A stretch of DNA of 64,000 nt from an uncultured Dorea sp. (lineage in GTDB: Bacteria; Bacillota; Clostridia; Lachnospirales; Lachnospiraceae). The notes below the pieces were generated by a model that did not search any database, was not told the DNA's origin, and saw only the letters and a program-made list of their open reading frames with translations. Positions within the stretch are counted from its first letter, which is position 1. Each line of letters starts with the position of its first letter. Position numbers and translations under genes: made by a program. The stretch is from contig CANTDX010000002.1 in assembly GCA_947652615.1 (NCBI GenBank), positions 1 through 64,000 on the forward strand, given 5' to 3'. Positions 33,986-43,283 of this stretch are shown here, in pieces.

Positions 33986-34504
33986 TTAACTGCGGGGAGC
34001 CGGTTCTGTCTCTGTATCGGTGTTGGTGATACCCAGTTCACGGCAGACGATATCGGCAACCTTCCAGGCACATAATCCTGTGAAATAGATGCACTGCTCC
34101 TTGTGTTCGCCTTTCCCCATATCGAATTCTTTCGTGAGAATCCTGCAGCAGACAGCGTTCTTCCCATTGTGCTCTTTGAACCAGGTATGGAGTTCGTTGG
34201 AATAAGACATACACTTGTTCACATCCGGATCCTTTGGCCCTAATGGTTCGGTTCTTCCGAAGATCATGCCCAATGCCAGGATTCCGCCGTTCAATGCGCC
34301 GCACATACAGCCGGAACGGCCTGCTCCGACAGACATTGCCGATGCCATGCCGATCACTTCTTTTGGTACGTCGATCTCGAAATTATTCCTGATTGCATTC
34401 ATGACTGCTTCGCAGCAGAAATATCCGCCTCTGAAGGAATCTTCGGCGTCTTTTTGAACCTTTCGCAGACTAACCTCTTTTGCCCCCATTTTTACATTCA
34501 TCAT
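33986..34504 (-). CDS. C_GCAxxG_C_C family redox protein
   Basis: 172-residue protein with the family cysteine pattern: YFCCEAVMNAI, GMASAMSVGAGRSGCMCGALNGGILALG, and NAVCCRILTKEF, then CIYFTGLCAWKVADIVC. Such proteins probably bind a metal or redox cofactor; no reaction is established. ATG 34504 is preceded by AAGGAGG; a longer reading frame upstream overlaps the promoter. Operon with the TDT transporter. Confidence 0.88.
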   Translation of the reverse strand: MMNVKMGAKEVSLRKVQKDAEDSFRGGYFCCEAVMNAIRNNFEIDVPKEVIGMASAMSVGAGRSGCMCGALNGGILALGMIFGRTEPLGPKDPDVNKCMSYSNELHTWFKEHNGKNAVCCRILTKEFDMGKGEHKEQCIYFTGLCAWKVADIVCRELGITNTDTETEPAPRS

Positions 34505-34546
34505 TAATTTCCTCCTTCGTTTTCTGAATGTTTTGTCTTGTGTTTT

Positions 34547-34575
34547 ATTATAAATTTCCTTTGGAGGAATGTAAA
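34547..34575 (-). promoter_or_regulatory. Promoter of the C_GCAxxG_C_C/TDT operon
   Basis: Minus-strand TTTACA (34575-34570) and TATAAT (34552-34547), 17 bases apart, 43 bases before the start. Confidence 0.7.
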
Positions 34576-34699
34576 ATTGATTTTGTGTATAAGTTGCGTA
34601 CATCATTGTATTTGTCAATATTGGAAAGGAAAGAAGATTATTATCGAGCTTACAGTAACCGGCAGACTGCGGTATTGTCTGGCAACTTCTTTGCTGATG

Positions 34700-34729
34700 T
34701 TGACAGACTAAGAAGAGGAAGAGTATAAT
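34700..34729 (+). promoter_or_regulatory. Promoter of the large surface protein
   Basis: Perfect TTGACA (34700-34705) and TATAAT (34724-34729), 18 bases apart. It gives a leader of about 105 bases. The rest of the 336-base region to 34840 shows no recognised RNA motif. Confidence 0.72.
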
Positions 34730-34840
34730 TTGGTTAAAGTTTCCAATAGGTAAAGGGGAGGCAGGAAGGAGGAGTGTGTGTCAAACAGAATATGTAGAAT
34801 ATAAGTGGAATCAAAAGTTAAAGTAAAAGGAGAAAAACTA

Positions 34841-37800
34841 ATGGGAGTTCACAGGAAACAAATGAAGGGTAGGATAACGTATGTATTACTTCTGACGCTG
34901 TTGCTCACAATGCTTCATCCTGTCGGCAGTTATGCGGATGAAGCAGAGGGGAACGTAGATAATGCGCCGAAAGAGGCTGCAGTGGAATTAGAAGAATACA
35001 GCGAGCAAACGGAAGAACCGGCGAAAGAGGATGTTGACTCGGGAAAGATTTCTGTTGACGGAAAGTCGATTGAAGCGCGGGCAAATAAGTTCGAATCAAC
35101 AGCTCCGGTAATTGAAGAGGTTGATTTCAAACAGAATGGAACGACGGTAAAGAATGATTCGGTGTTGACGTTATCATTATATGTGTATGATGATTCGGAG
35201 ATCTCGGATATTCGCGCGGATATCACATCAGAGGAATTTGGCGGCTCGGAGCAGATGGAGTGGACCAAAGGAGAGAATGAGAAAGAATATATTCTTACAT
35301 ATCAACTGGATGGTTATGTGACGGGCAAACTTGAGATTTATTCTATCGTAGTTGTTGATGAGCACAGTAACTTGACCAATTATGATGTATATGATTTTGA
35401 GACAGGAGAGAGCAAGTATTGGGTGAATGCGGAAGCGGCGGCAAGTGAACCGATCCGTGTGAAGAATTTCTCTTTCTCCAGGAATGGGCAATCGGTAGAG
35501 ACGATCGGTGAGATTGGAGAACAGGATATTTCACTAGAAACAGACAGAGCAATAGAAGACGATGCGATCTATTTGCGATTTGAGAATGACAAAGAAGATA
35601 ATTCTTACTGTATTCTGCGCCTTTCACCGGAGGAATATGGTATTTCCAACCAGATATTTGATCGTATGTGGAGCTACTCGGGCAATAGCAGCAGCGGGCG
35701 ATATGTGTTAAAGAAGGTTTATTTGGAACGGGGACTTTTTGACACGGAGATTCCGTTGGAGATGGAGAATAAAGAGGAGTATAGCTTTATCATTACAAAG
35801 GATCCGGATTGGAGTGAGTCGGAATCGAAGCTTGAGCTTGAGTCTGTTGTGCTGAATAAGAATACGCAGCAGGTAAAACAGGGAGACGAAGTAGAGATTA
35901 CCGTAGGCGTGACGAATAAGAGCGATGAGCCATTGCCGCAATATGGAACTGTCTATTTCTATGCGGCGGCGCCGGATATCGATGACAGCAGCCGGTATGT
36001 TGATTTGACGCTGGGTGAAGATTCGAAATATCATGGGACTTTGAAGATAGAAAATATGTATCCATGTGAATGGTATGTGGAGGATATTCGTATCGAAGAT
36101 GATAGTTGGTACGAGCAAGAATTCCCGGATAAGGAAAGATATCCATATTATGTGTGTGTATATAACGAAGAAGCTTTCGTTAATCCGTCGTTTGATGTGG
36201 ATATTGCATTTATGGCGTTAGATAAAAATGGAGATTATCAAATCGTCAGTGAAGTGAAGAAGGAGAATGTTGAGCGACGCCAGACGATGAAAGAGATCGG
36301 CGTTGCATTCCCGGCAATGAAGTCCGAGTATGCAGGTTTGACCCAAACAGGCTGGATAGACCAAGAGGGAAGAGAGATTACGGAAGATATGGCCCTCTTT
36401 AATGAAGAATATATACAGATATATGCCAAATATGATAAAGGTATCATACATGCGTATTATGAATATCCGGATGCAGAAGGTAATTGGCAGAGTACGGATC
36501 AAAAGTTCTTGTATGAACATGGCGAAACCTACGGAGAGCTTTTAAAGCAAATAAATGGGTTTGTACCGGAGGATATCACGAAGGAATATTCATTTATCGG
36601 TTGGGAGTATGAAGACGATTATTACAAAGAAGATGATGTGATATCGGATCGGGTAGAGTATATTTCTGCTGCTGCGAAATTTGCCGATGTGACGTTGCTG
36701 CGGATATTCCCTCATTATTTTGATCAGGAAGCAAACGATGATAATGGATCAGAAGTTCTGGCAGTAAAAGAGGGCACAACAGTTAATGATGTAATAAATG
36801 TGCTGAGTAAGTCAGAGCCGCCGCAGTCTTATGAAGGCCTGAGATTCAAAGAATGGGCTGTAAATCCATATATGGAGACAGAAGGAACGGCTGTGGTAAA
36901 GAATGGAGATGCTTTTGGACAGGATGCGATATATGAGAATTGCCTGATTCGTTACATTATATGGTCGGATAATGGAGAGAACATCTATTGCCAGGTAGCA
37001 GAAAAAGGAGAAACAGTTAAGGCATTGACATCGTTTGACAATCTTGGAGAGATTACATGGGAGATTGGCTATGCGCCGGAAGAAACTTTTGTTGTTAATG
37101 AACATATGACCTTCTATGGAGACGCAGACAGTGCAGTCATAGATCCAGACGTTCCGAGTGATCCGGAGAAGCCAGATCAACCATCCAAGCCATCCAAACC
37201 ATCCGGGTCGACTTCTGATTCTGATAACAAAACAGATGTTCCGGAAGATACGAAACTTCCTGACAGCGTTGTCAATTCTGTCATCGAAAAGGTTAACAAT
37301 TCAGCACCAGGGCAGACGATTCAGGTGAATATGAATTCGAAGACCACTGTGTCAAAGGAAATTCTGGAAGCTGCAAGAGGAAAAGATGTGAATGTAGTTC
37401 TGGAAATGGACGGATATAGCTGGACAATTAACGGCAAAGATATTCAGGCAGCGAACCTTAAGGATATCAACCTTAAAGTGATCAAGCATACGGATCATAT
37501 TCCAAGTTCAACGGTAAAGGCGCTTGCAGGCAGCAATCCATGTATGCAGATTTCCCTTGTTCACGAAGGAAATTTCGGCTTCAAGGCAACGCTGAATATC
37601 GGTGTTGGTTCGGAGTATGCCGGCAAGTATGGCAATCTGTATTATCATGACAGCGCCGGAAAGATGGTATTCATCAATGCCGGCCAGATTAATTCAGAAG
37701 GAAATGTAAGCCTGGAATTCAGCCATGCGTCCGATTATTTGCTTGTGATGTCGGCTCAGGCGATGTCTCAGACAGATGTGCCGGAGAATCTGATGCCGGC

Positions 37801-37960
37801 AGGAATGGATCAGAATGGCACTACATCTGCGTCAAACACGAATAATAATGTCACAAGAAGTCCAAGAACCGGAGACTATACGATGGTGTATCCGTGGCTG
37901 CTCTTATGTGCTGCGGCAATGGGAATTATGATATACGAACATAAAAGAAAACATGCATAG
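34841..37960 (+). CDS. Large cell-surface protein with sortase signal
   Basis: 1039 residues. A signal peptide (residues 1-31, LLLTLLLTMLHPVGSYADE) is followed by an acidic spacer, then beta-rich extracellular segments. Residues about 395-640 resemble InlB-type beta-grasp repeats (YYEYPDAEGNW, FIGWEYEDDYY, RFKEWAVNP). A Pro/Ser linker (SDPEKPDQPSKPSKPSGS, about 770-800) leads to a C-terminal domain with DSVVNSVIEKVNNSAPGQ. It ends with SPRTGD (1007), a membrane helix (YPWLLLCAAAMGIMI) and a basic tail (KRKHA): the sorting signal for covalent wall anchoring, in the S/VPxTG variant common in Lachnospiraceae. No sortase is in the window. Probably an adhesin or stalk protein; ligand unknown. Confidence 0.85.
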   Translation: MGVHRKQMKGRITYVLLLTLLLTMLHPVGSYADEAEGNVDNAPKEAAVELEEYSEQTEEPAKEDVDSGKISVDGKSIEARANKFESTAPVIEEVDFKQNGTTVKNDSVLTLSLYVYDDSEISDIRADITSEEFGGSEQMEWTKGENEKEYILTYQLDGYVTGKLEIYSIVVVDEHSNLTNYDVYDFETGESKYWVNAEAAASEPIRVKNFSFSRNGQSVETIGEIGEQDISLETDRAIEDDAIYLRFENDKEDNSYCILRLSPEEYGISNQIFDRMWSYSGNSSSGRYVLKKVYLERGLFDTEIPLEMENKEEYSFIITKDPDWSESESKLELESVVLNKNTQQVKQGDEVEITVGVTNKSDEPLPQYGTVYFYAAAPDIDDSSRYVDLTLGEDSKYHGTLKIENMYPCEWYVEDIRIEDDSWYEQEFPDKERYPYYVCVYNEEAFVNPSFDVDIAFMALDKNGDYQIVSEVKKENVERRQTMKEIGVAFPAMKSEYAGLTQTGWIDQEGREITEDMALFNEEYIQIYAKYDKGIIHAYYEYPDAEGNWQSTDQKFLYEHGETYGELLKQINGFVPEDITKEYSFIGWEYEDDYYKEDDVISDRVEYISAAAKFADVTLLRIFPHYFDQEANDDNGSEVLAVKEGTTVNDVINVLSKSEPPQSYEGLRFKEWAVNPYMETEGTAVVKNGDAFGQDAIYENCLIRYIIWSDNGENIYCQVAEKGETVKALTSFDNLGEITWEIGYAPEETFVVNEHMTFYGDADSAVIDPDVPSDPEKPDQPSKPSKPSGSTSDSDNKTDVPEDTKLPDSVVNSVIEKVNNSAPGQTIQVNMNSKTTVSKEILEAARGKDVNVVLEMDGYSWTINGKDIQAANLKDINLKVIKHTDHIPSSTVKALAGSNPCMQISLVHEGNFGFKATLNIGVGSEYAGKYGNLYYHDSAGKMVFINAGQINSEGNVSLEFSHASDYLLVMSAQAMSQTDVPENLMPAGMDQNGTTSASNTNNNVTRSPRTGDYTMVYPWLLLCAAAMGIMIYEHKRKHA

Positions 37961-37992
37961 AAGTAATCGCATTTCCGGTAATGGGAAGATAC

Positions 37993-38024
37993 AAGGCGCT
38001 CGGGATTATTCCGGGCGCTTTTCT
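37993..38024 (+). terminator. Terminator, upstream copy flanking the type A gene
   Basis: AAGGCGCTCGG and CCGGGCGCTT arms with loop GATTATT, followed by TTTC. It ends the surface-protein transcript. A near-identical copy lies at 39691 after the next gene. Confidence 0.8.
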
Positions 38025-38025
38025 A

Positions 38026-38055
38026 TTGCCTTTCTTAGTAAAACTATGCTACACT
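38026..38055 (+). promoter_or_regulatory. Promoter of the AAA/nuclease gene at 38092
   Basis: TTGCCT (38026-38031) and TACACT (38050-38055), 18 bases apart, directly after the terminator. Confidence 0.55.
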
Positions 38056-38091
38056 TTAATTACATTTATATCAGGAAGGAGCAATACGGTT

Positions 38092-39687
38092 ATGGGAATA
38101 TATCTGAATCCTGGTAATGCAAGTTTTCAATCTATTAGGAAGGGAATATATATTGATAAATCGGAGCTTATCTCTTTTGTCAATGCAAGGCTTGGAACCA
38201 AAGAAAAGTTGATATGTGTCAGCAGACCTCGAAGATTCGGCAAATCATTTGCTGCTCAGATGCTATGTGCATATTATGATAAAAGCTGTGATTCAAGAAG
38301 CCTTTTTCGGGATTTGAAGATTGCTTCTGATACGGATTTCAGTGTATATCTTAACCAGTTTAATGTGCTGTATCTTGATATGACATGGTTTCTTGTCAAT
38401 TCCGGCGATATAAAAGATACGGTCAGAAATCTTCAGCAGGAGATCATTAAGGAATTAAAGATGTACTACTCTGAGTATATTGCCGCGGATGTTACTACAC
38501 TGCCTATGGTTCTCTCGAAGATCAATCAGGCGACAGGAGAGAAATTTATCATTATCATAGATGAATGGGATGCCTTGTTTCGAGAAGCTAAGAATGATAG
38601 TGAATTGCAGACTGCTTATATAGACCTGTTGCGGGGATTATTCCGAAGCAGTCTCACAGACCGCATGATAGAAGCCGCATATATGACAGGTATCCTTCCG
38701 ATTAAAAAGTATGGAACTCAGTCGGCTATGAGTGACTTCTACGAATATACGATGATTCAGCCGGAGCCTCTGGAAAAATATGTAGGTTTTACGGAACAGG
38801 AAGTCCGTACCCTGTGTACTGCCGCAAGCCTTGATTTCGATGAAGTGCAGAATTGGTATGACGGTTATATTCTGGGAGAGAATCTTCATATCTATAGTCC
38901 CAAGTCCGTGCTTGATGCCGTCAGACGCAGGCAACTTAACAATTATTGGACACAGACAGAGACTTATGAATCATTGAAATCTTATATAAACAGTAATTTT
39001 GATCATTTAAAAGAAGATATTATATATATGCTTGCCGGAAATAGCTGTAAGATTACGACACGCCGGTTCCAAAATGATATGATAAATATCAATAGCAAGG
39101 ATGATGTGTTCACACTGCTCATACATCTTGGTTATCTGGCATATGATATTCGGTCGAGTGAAGTTTTTATCCCCAATCTGGAGATTGCCGATGAGTTTAA
39201 AAATGCTATAGAAGACAGTGGATGGAATATAATTGCTTCTGCACTTGCTGCGTCGGAATCGCTTTTGGCTGCTACTCTTGCCGGCGACTGCGATACCGTT
39301 GCTCAATATATTGACAAAATTCATTTGGAAAATACGTCAATTATATCTTACAATAATGAGAATGCTCTTAGTTGTGTAATAAGTATAGCTTATTTTTTTG
39401 CACGGAAAGATTATATGCTTATTCGTGAATTACCTTCTGGGAAAGGATTTGCCGATATTGTATTTTTGCCGCGAAGAAATATTGATAAACCTGCAATGGT
39501 AATTGAACTTAAATGGGATCAATCATCTCAGGGAGCAATACGGCAGATTCTCGATAAGCAATACCCGGAGTCATTACATGATTATTCCGGGAACATATTG
39601 TTGGTTGGTATTAGTTATAATAAGAAGAGTAAGGAACATGAGTGTACGATTATGACAGGTCATGTTACACACGAACAATATAGCTAA
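38092..39687 (+). CDS. AAA-ATPase-like / PD-(D/E)XK nuclease fusion protein (type A, copy 2)
   Basis: 531-residue paralogue of the protein at 9825, roughly half identical by eye. Walker A-like SRPRRFGKS (Lys51), Walker B IIIIDEWDALF (Asp157-Glu158), helical middle with NWYDGYILG and YSPKSVLDAV, and nuclease-like core GKGFADIVFLP (Asp455) plus MVIELKWDQ (Glu472, Lys474). ATG 38092 has AGGAAGGAG upstream; the frame further upstream covers a terminator and a promoter. Flanked on both sides by near-identical terminators, it reads as a self-contained cassette. Role unknown. Confidence 0.88.
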   Translation: MGIYLNPGNASFQSIRKGIYIDKSELISFVNARLGTKEKLICVSRPRRFGKSFAAQMLCAYYDKSCDSRSLFRDLKIASDTDFSVYLNQFNVLYLDMTWFLVNSGDIKDTVRNLQQEIIKELKMYYSEYIAADVTTLPMVLSKINQATGEKFIIIIDEWDALFREAKNDSELQTAYIDLLRGLFRSSLTDRMIEAAYMTGILPIKKYGTQSAMSDFYEYTMIQPEPLEKYVGFTEQEVRTLCTAASLDFDEVQNWYDGYILGENLHIYSPKSVLDAVRRRQLNNYWTQTETYESLKSYINSNFDHLKEDIIYMLAGNSCKITTRRFQNDMININSKDDVFTLLIHLGYLAYDIRSSEVFIPNLEIADEFKNAIEDSGWNIIASALAASESLLAATLAGDCDTVAQYIDKIHLENTSIISYNNENALSCVISIAYFFARKDYMLIRELPSGKGFADIVFLPRRNIDKPAMVIELKWDQSSQGAIRQILDKQYPESLHDYSGNILLVGISYNKKSKEHECTIMTGHVTHEQYS

Positions 39688-39690
39688 TGC

Positions 39691-39722
39691 AAGGCGCTCG
39701 GTATTATACCGGGCGCTTTCCT
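39691..39722 (+). terminator. Terminator, downstream copy flanking the type A gene
   Basis: AAGGCGCTCGG and CCGGGCGCTT arms with loop TATTATA, followed by TTCC. Relative to the copy at 37993, two facing positions change together (G/T to T/A), keeping the stem paired. Confidence 0.8.
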
Positions 39723-39826
39723 CTTGTCCTCATATTTTCTTATGATTAGACTATCCTTTTACGGCCAACCAACGTTATAGTATATAGAAAGCGCTTTTGA
39801 AACTTAAGAAAGGAGGGAATCATGAC

Positions 39827-40333
39827 GTGGACGAGGATTTTCTACTGGTGCAGAAAATGCGTCTGGGAGATGAGAATGCATTTGATAGGTTTGTCACGAA
39901 ATACTATCCCGCAATAATGAAATACTGCCAGATACATATCAAGGATTACGGATACGCAGAGGATATGACGCAGGAAACCTTCACACGATTTTTCCGGACT
40001 TTCAGACAATATAAGCATTATGGGAAAGCGGTGAATTATCTGTATGTGATCGCTGCCAATGCCTGCAGGGATTATCACCGGAAGCGGAAGGAACTCTTGC
40101 TTGAAGACCTGCCGGAGATGGCGGAGCAGGATGCAGGCGGCATGGATGAACAGATAGAGATCGCAGAGGCTTTGGACAGGCTTTCGGATGAACTTAGGGA
40201 GACGGCAATCCTGTTCTTCATACAGGAACGCAGGCAGAAAGATATTGCCGCTATCCTGGGGATCGGTGTTGCACTTGTCAAATATAGAATACGAAGGGCA
40301 AGAGAATTGCTGTCTGAGTATTTTACAGAGTAG
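39827..40333 (+). CDS. ECF-type RNA polymerase sigma factor
   Basis: 168-residue sigma-70 family factor: region 2 (FVTKYYPAIMKYCQIHIKDYGYAEDMTQETFTRFF in parts) and region 4 (LPDELRETAILFF-like start, QKDIAAILGIGVALVKYRIRRARELL). GTG 39827 with AAAGGAGG upstream; an ATG five bases earlier is out of frame. It heads an operon with a membrane protein and an ABC transporter. No classical zinc anti-sigma is present, so the membrane protein may take this role (inference). Confidence 0.9.
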   Translation: MDEDFLLVQKMRLGDENAFDRFVTKYYPAIMKYCQIHIKDYGYAEDMTQETFTRFFRTFRQYKHYGKAVNYLYVIAANACRDYHRKRKELLLEDLPEMAEQDAGGMDEQIEIAEALDRLSDELRETAILFFIQERRQKDIAAILGIGVALVKYRIRRARELLSEYFTE

Positions 40334-40345
40334 GAAGGAGGATAT

Positions 40346-41107
40346 ATGAGATTATCAGATTATCAGCTTCGAAACCGTCTTGGAGCGAAGAAAGAAATAC
40401 TTTATACAGACAAAGGATTAGCGGAAACCATAGAGAGGTCAAAAGCGGCGTTCGCAGAGAGTGAAGCAAAGAATGATACTTCATATGCTGAATTTCTATA
40501 TCAGCAGAGCCGGTACATCCACAAACGTTGGTGGATATTGCAGGGAATGCTCCTGCTCCTGATATGGTTTATGCTGCAGATGACAGAGAGCAGTATCTAC
40601 GTGCAGAGGTATATGGGCATTGCGGCTTCGCTATTTGCGATCTTGTTATTGCCGGAGCTCTGGAAGAACCGGAATGCGAATGCGCTGGAAATCGAAAGTG
40701 TATCTTATTATTCTCTGAGGCAGATCTATTCGGCCAGGATCCTCGCATTTGCCTTGGTGGATTTCCTGCTGATCTGCGCATTTACTCTATCGGTAGTGTT
40801 GACTGGAACCGTATTTGCGGAAGAAATGATGATTCAGTTTTTCCTTCCGTATATTGTGACCTGCTGTATTTGCTTTCGGGTGTTATCTAGCAACAGAATG
40901 GGTTCAGAGGCATTTGCACTCTCGTTATGTGTTGTATTTTGTATTGTATGGACACAGATTGTACTGAATGAGGAAATATACGGAGCGATCACTTTGCCGG
41001 TGTGGATCGCAGTGACAATAATTGCCGCAGGATATCTGGTATACTGTGTGCGCAGAGGGCAGGACAACTGTGTGAAGATGTGGGAGGTAAGCACATTATG
41101 GAATTAA
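40346..41107 (+). CDS. Membrane protein of the ECF/ABC operon
   Basis: 253 residues. A hydrophilic N-terminus of about 65 residues (LSDYQLRNRLGAKKEILYTDKGLAETIERSKAAF in parts) is followed by six helices in three hairpins (WILQGMLLLLIWFML, YMGIAASLFAILLLPELW, ILAFALVDFLLICAFTLSVVL, FFLPYIVTCCICF, ALSLCVVFCIVWTQIV, ITLPVWIAVTIIAAGYLVYC). The layout, cytoplasmic domain plus membrane part directly after a sigma factor, would suit an anti-sigma factor or an ABC permease subunit; I recognise no named family. AGGAAGGAGG precedes the start, and it overlaps the ATPase gene by 10 bases. Confidence 0.78.
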   Translation: MRLSDYQLRNRLGAKKEILYTDKGLAETIERSKAAFAESEAKNDTSYAEFLYQQSRYIHKRWWILQGMLLLLIWFMLQMTESSIYVQRYMGIAASLFAILLLPELWKNRNANALEIESVSYYSLRQIYSARILAFALVDFLLICAFTLSVVLTGTVFAEEMMIQFFLPYIVTCCICFRVLSSNRMGSEAFALSLCVVFCIVWTQIVLNEEIYGAITLPVWIAVTIIAAGYLVYCVRRGQDNCVKMWEVSTLWN

Positions 41108-41985
41108 AAATGTCGAATTTGACGAAGAAATTCAGAGATATGACGGCTGTTAGAAATGTATCATATACGATGACAGCAGGGGTGTATGGGCTGCTGGGCA
41201 TCAACGGAGCAGGGAAAACTACACTTATGCGTATGCTGTGTACGTTGTTAAAACCGACAGGCGGAAGTATTACATGGGATGGTGAAGATATATTTGAAAT
41301 GGATGGGGAATACCGGAAGATCCTGGGGTATCTCCCGCAGGATTTCGGGTATTATCCGGATTTTACGGTTTACGATTATCTGATGTATATCGCATCTATC
41401 AAGGGGGTACGCCCGGCCGCTGCCCGGCAGCAGATCAAGCTCCTGCTGGATCAGGTCGGTATGAAGAAAGCGGCAAAAAGGAAGATGAAGAAATTATCAG
41501 GAGGGATGAAACGGCGGGTAGGGATCGCGCAGGCCATGTTGGGAGATCCGAAGATCTTAATTCTTGACGAGCCGACTGCCGGGCTGGATCCGAATGAGAG
41601 GATCCGTTTCCGCAATCTGATCAGCGAGCTTGCAGGTGAGAGACTGGTCCTGTTCTCCACCCACATCGTATCGGATATTGAGTATATCGCGAATGAGATA
41701 CTGCTGATGCAGGGCGGAGAGATCAAGGCATCCGGAACTGCTGAGGAGTTGCTGTCCGCGATGCCGGAAGAGGTGTGGTCTCTTGAGGTGGAAAAGAAAG
41801 AAATAGAGCGGTATATGAGAAATTATAAAGTGTCTAATGTGAAAACGATACCGGGAGGGGCTGTCTTACGGTTGATATCGTCAGAGAAACCCAGTAGCCG
41901 TGCCGTAAGGGAAGAAGCAACATTGGAGGATTTGTTTTTGGATTATTTTGGTGAGAGAGCAGGTGAGAACGATGATGAGATATGA
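41098..41985 (+). CDS. ABC transporter ATP-binding protein
   Basis: 295-residue ATPase of the CcmA/DrrA exporter type. Walker A GLLGINGAGKTTL, Q-loop GYLPQDFGYYPDF, signature KLSGGMKRRVGIAQAML, Walker B ILILDEPTAGLDP and H-loop LVLFSTHIVSD are all intact. ATG 41098 overlaps the previous gene. It pairs with the permease that overlaps its 3' end by 14 bases. Probably exports a small molecule or peptide under control of the ECF factor (inference). Confidence 0.93.
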   Translation: MELKMSNLTKKFRDMTAVRNVSYTMTAGVYGLLGINGAGKTTLMRMLCTLLKPTGGSITWDGEDIFEMDGEYRKILGYLPQDFGYYPDFTVYDYLMYIASIKGVRPAAARQQIKLLLDQVGMKKAAKRKMKKLSGGMKRRVGIAQAMLGDPKILILDEPTAGLDPNERIRFRNLISELAGERLVLFSTHIVSDIEYIANEILLMQGGEIKASGTAEELLSAMPEEVWSLEVEKKEIERYMRNYKVSNVKTIPGGAVLRLISSEKPSSRAVREEATLEDLFLDYFGERAGENDDEI

Positions 41986-43192
41986 GGTGAAGAAAGTCTT
42001 CTCCAGAACGAGCAGTAAGATCGCGGTTTTGGTGTTGTTTCTTGTGATGGGTGTTACCTGCTTCTTTGCGTTGGATATTTCTTATGTGGATGAAGAAGGC
42101 AATACACAGAAAGGACTGGATGCAGTTTCAAAACTTAAGGCGGCGCAGAAGGAATGGGCGGGTGAGCTGGACGAAGAAAAGATCAGTCAGGTGATTGCAG
42201 AGAATCGGAGAATACGGACTTCTCCGGAGGCACTCGCGCAGGATATTACCCAGAATGAGATCGCTTACAGCCGGGGGCAGGGGATCAAGGAGATACGAGA
42301 ACTTCTGAATTGTGCTTATGCGAAGGGATTCCGGGAATATGATTACTACCGAGCAGATTCTCTGACAGAAGAGATGGCGGCAGATTTCTACAAGAACAGG
42401 ACGGCGCTGTTGAAGGAATGGCTGGAAGGCGAAGCGAAGGATCAATTTTCTGATAAAGAGAAGCAATATCTGATTGAACGGTACGAGAGCCTTAAGACGC
42501 CCTTTTATTATGATTACATGGCGGGATGGGTGCAGTTATTTGAGTTTGCGCCGACGATCGTGATGATTAGTATGTTAATCTTGTGTTATCTTGTGTCAGG
42601 GGTTTTTTCAAATGAATTTGCCTGGAAATCGGATGCTGTCTTTTTTTCAAGCGAATATGGTAGAAATAGAGCAGTATTGGCGAAGATCAAGGCAGGATTA
42701 TGTATTGTAACGGCGGTATATTTTGCAATATTCTTCGTGTACACGGGAATCATGCTGCTGTATCTGGGTGCGGACGGATGGAATCTCCAGGTTCAGTCAA
42801 GCATGGCGGGATGGAAATATTTTTATCATATCACGAATCTTAAGAAGTATCTCGTGATCGGAGCGGGCGGATATATCGGATGCTTATTCCTCTCTTTTTT
42901 GAGTATGTTCGTATCTGCCAGGACGAAGTCGACGGTGATGGCAATGATAGCCCCTGTTATGGTGCTTTTTCTTCCCTCCTTTGTCGGTAATATCAAAAGC
43001 CCCGTGGTAAATAAGATCCTTGGGCTGTTGCCGGATCAGCTGCTGCAGGCGGGAAATGCACTTAATTTCTTTAATCTGTATTCCATTGGAGGAAAGATTG
43101 TTGGGGAAATACCGGTTATCATCGTGTTATATGCAGTGTTGACGGCGGCGTTGCTGCCGGCGCTGTATCGGACATATCAAAAGGCTGTTTAA
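41972..43192 (+). CDS. ABC transporter permease (ABC-2 type)
   Basis: 406-residue membrane protein. N-terminal helix (IAVLVLFLVMGVTCFFALD), an extracytoplasmic region of about 150 residues, then helices (APTIVMISMLILCYLVSGVF, IVTAVYFAIFFVYTGIMLLYL, YIGCLFLSFLSMFVSA, STVMAMIAPVMVLFLPSFV, VIIVLYAVLTAALLPALYR). EFAWKSDAVFFSSEYGRNRAVLAKI after the first core helix resembles the conserved cytoplasmic loop of ABC-2 permeases. ATG 41972 follows AGGTGAG; ATG 41975 is an alternative. It closes the ECF operon. Confidence 0.87.
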   Translation: MMRYEVKKVFSRTSSKIAVLVLFLVMGVTCFFALDISYVDEEGNTQKGLDAVSKLKAAQKEWAGELDEEKISQVIAENRRIRTSPEALAQDITQNEIAYSRGQGIKEIRELLNCAYAKGFREYDYYRADSLTEEMAADFYKNRTALLKEWLEGEAKDQFSDKEKQYLIERYESLKTPFYYDYMAGWVQLFEFAPTIVMISMLILCYLVSGVFSNEFAWKSDAVFFSSEYGRNRAVLAKIKAGLCIVTAVYFAIFFVYTGIMLLYLGADGWNLQVQSSMAGWKYFYHITNLKKYLVIGAGGYIGCLFLSFLSMFVSARTKSTVMAMIAPVMVLFLPSFVGNIKSPVVNKILGLLPDQLLQAGNALNFFNLYSIGGKIVGEIPVIIVLYAVLTAALLPALYRTYQKAV

Positions 43193-43218
43193 AATATGTT
43201 GATAAGGATGGTATGAGC

Positions 43219-43247
43219 TTGTAATTCTGCTTCATTTATGATATACC
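43219..43247 (+). promoter_or_regulatory. Promoter of the AAA/nuclease gene at 43284
   Basis: TTGTAA (43219-43224) and TATACC (43242-43247), 17 bases apart, 36 bases before the start. Moderate match only. Confidence 0.5.
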
Positions 43248-43283
43248 GTTTATAAGAGAACATTTCAAAGGAGGCCGTATAAG

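Noticed and set aside
34528..34728. 66-codon frame before the surface protein
   Set aside because: No ribosome site, and it overlaps promoters on both strands.
37981..38091. N-terminal extension of the AAA/nuclease gene
   Set aside because: It would translate a terminator and a promoter; the ATG at 38092 has a good site and matches the paralogue.
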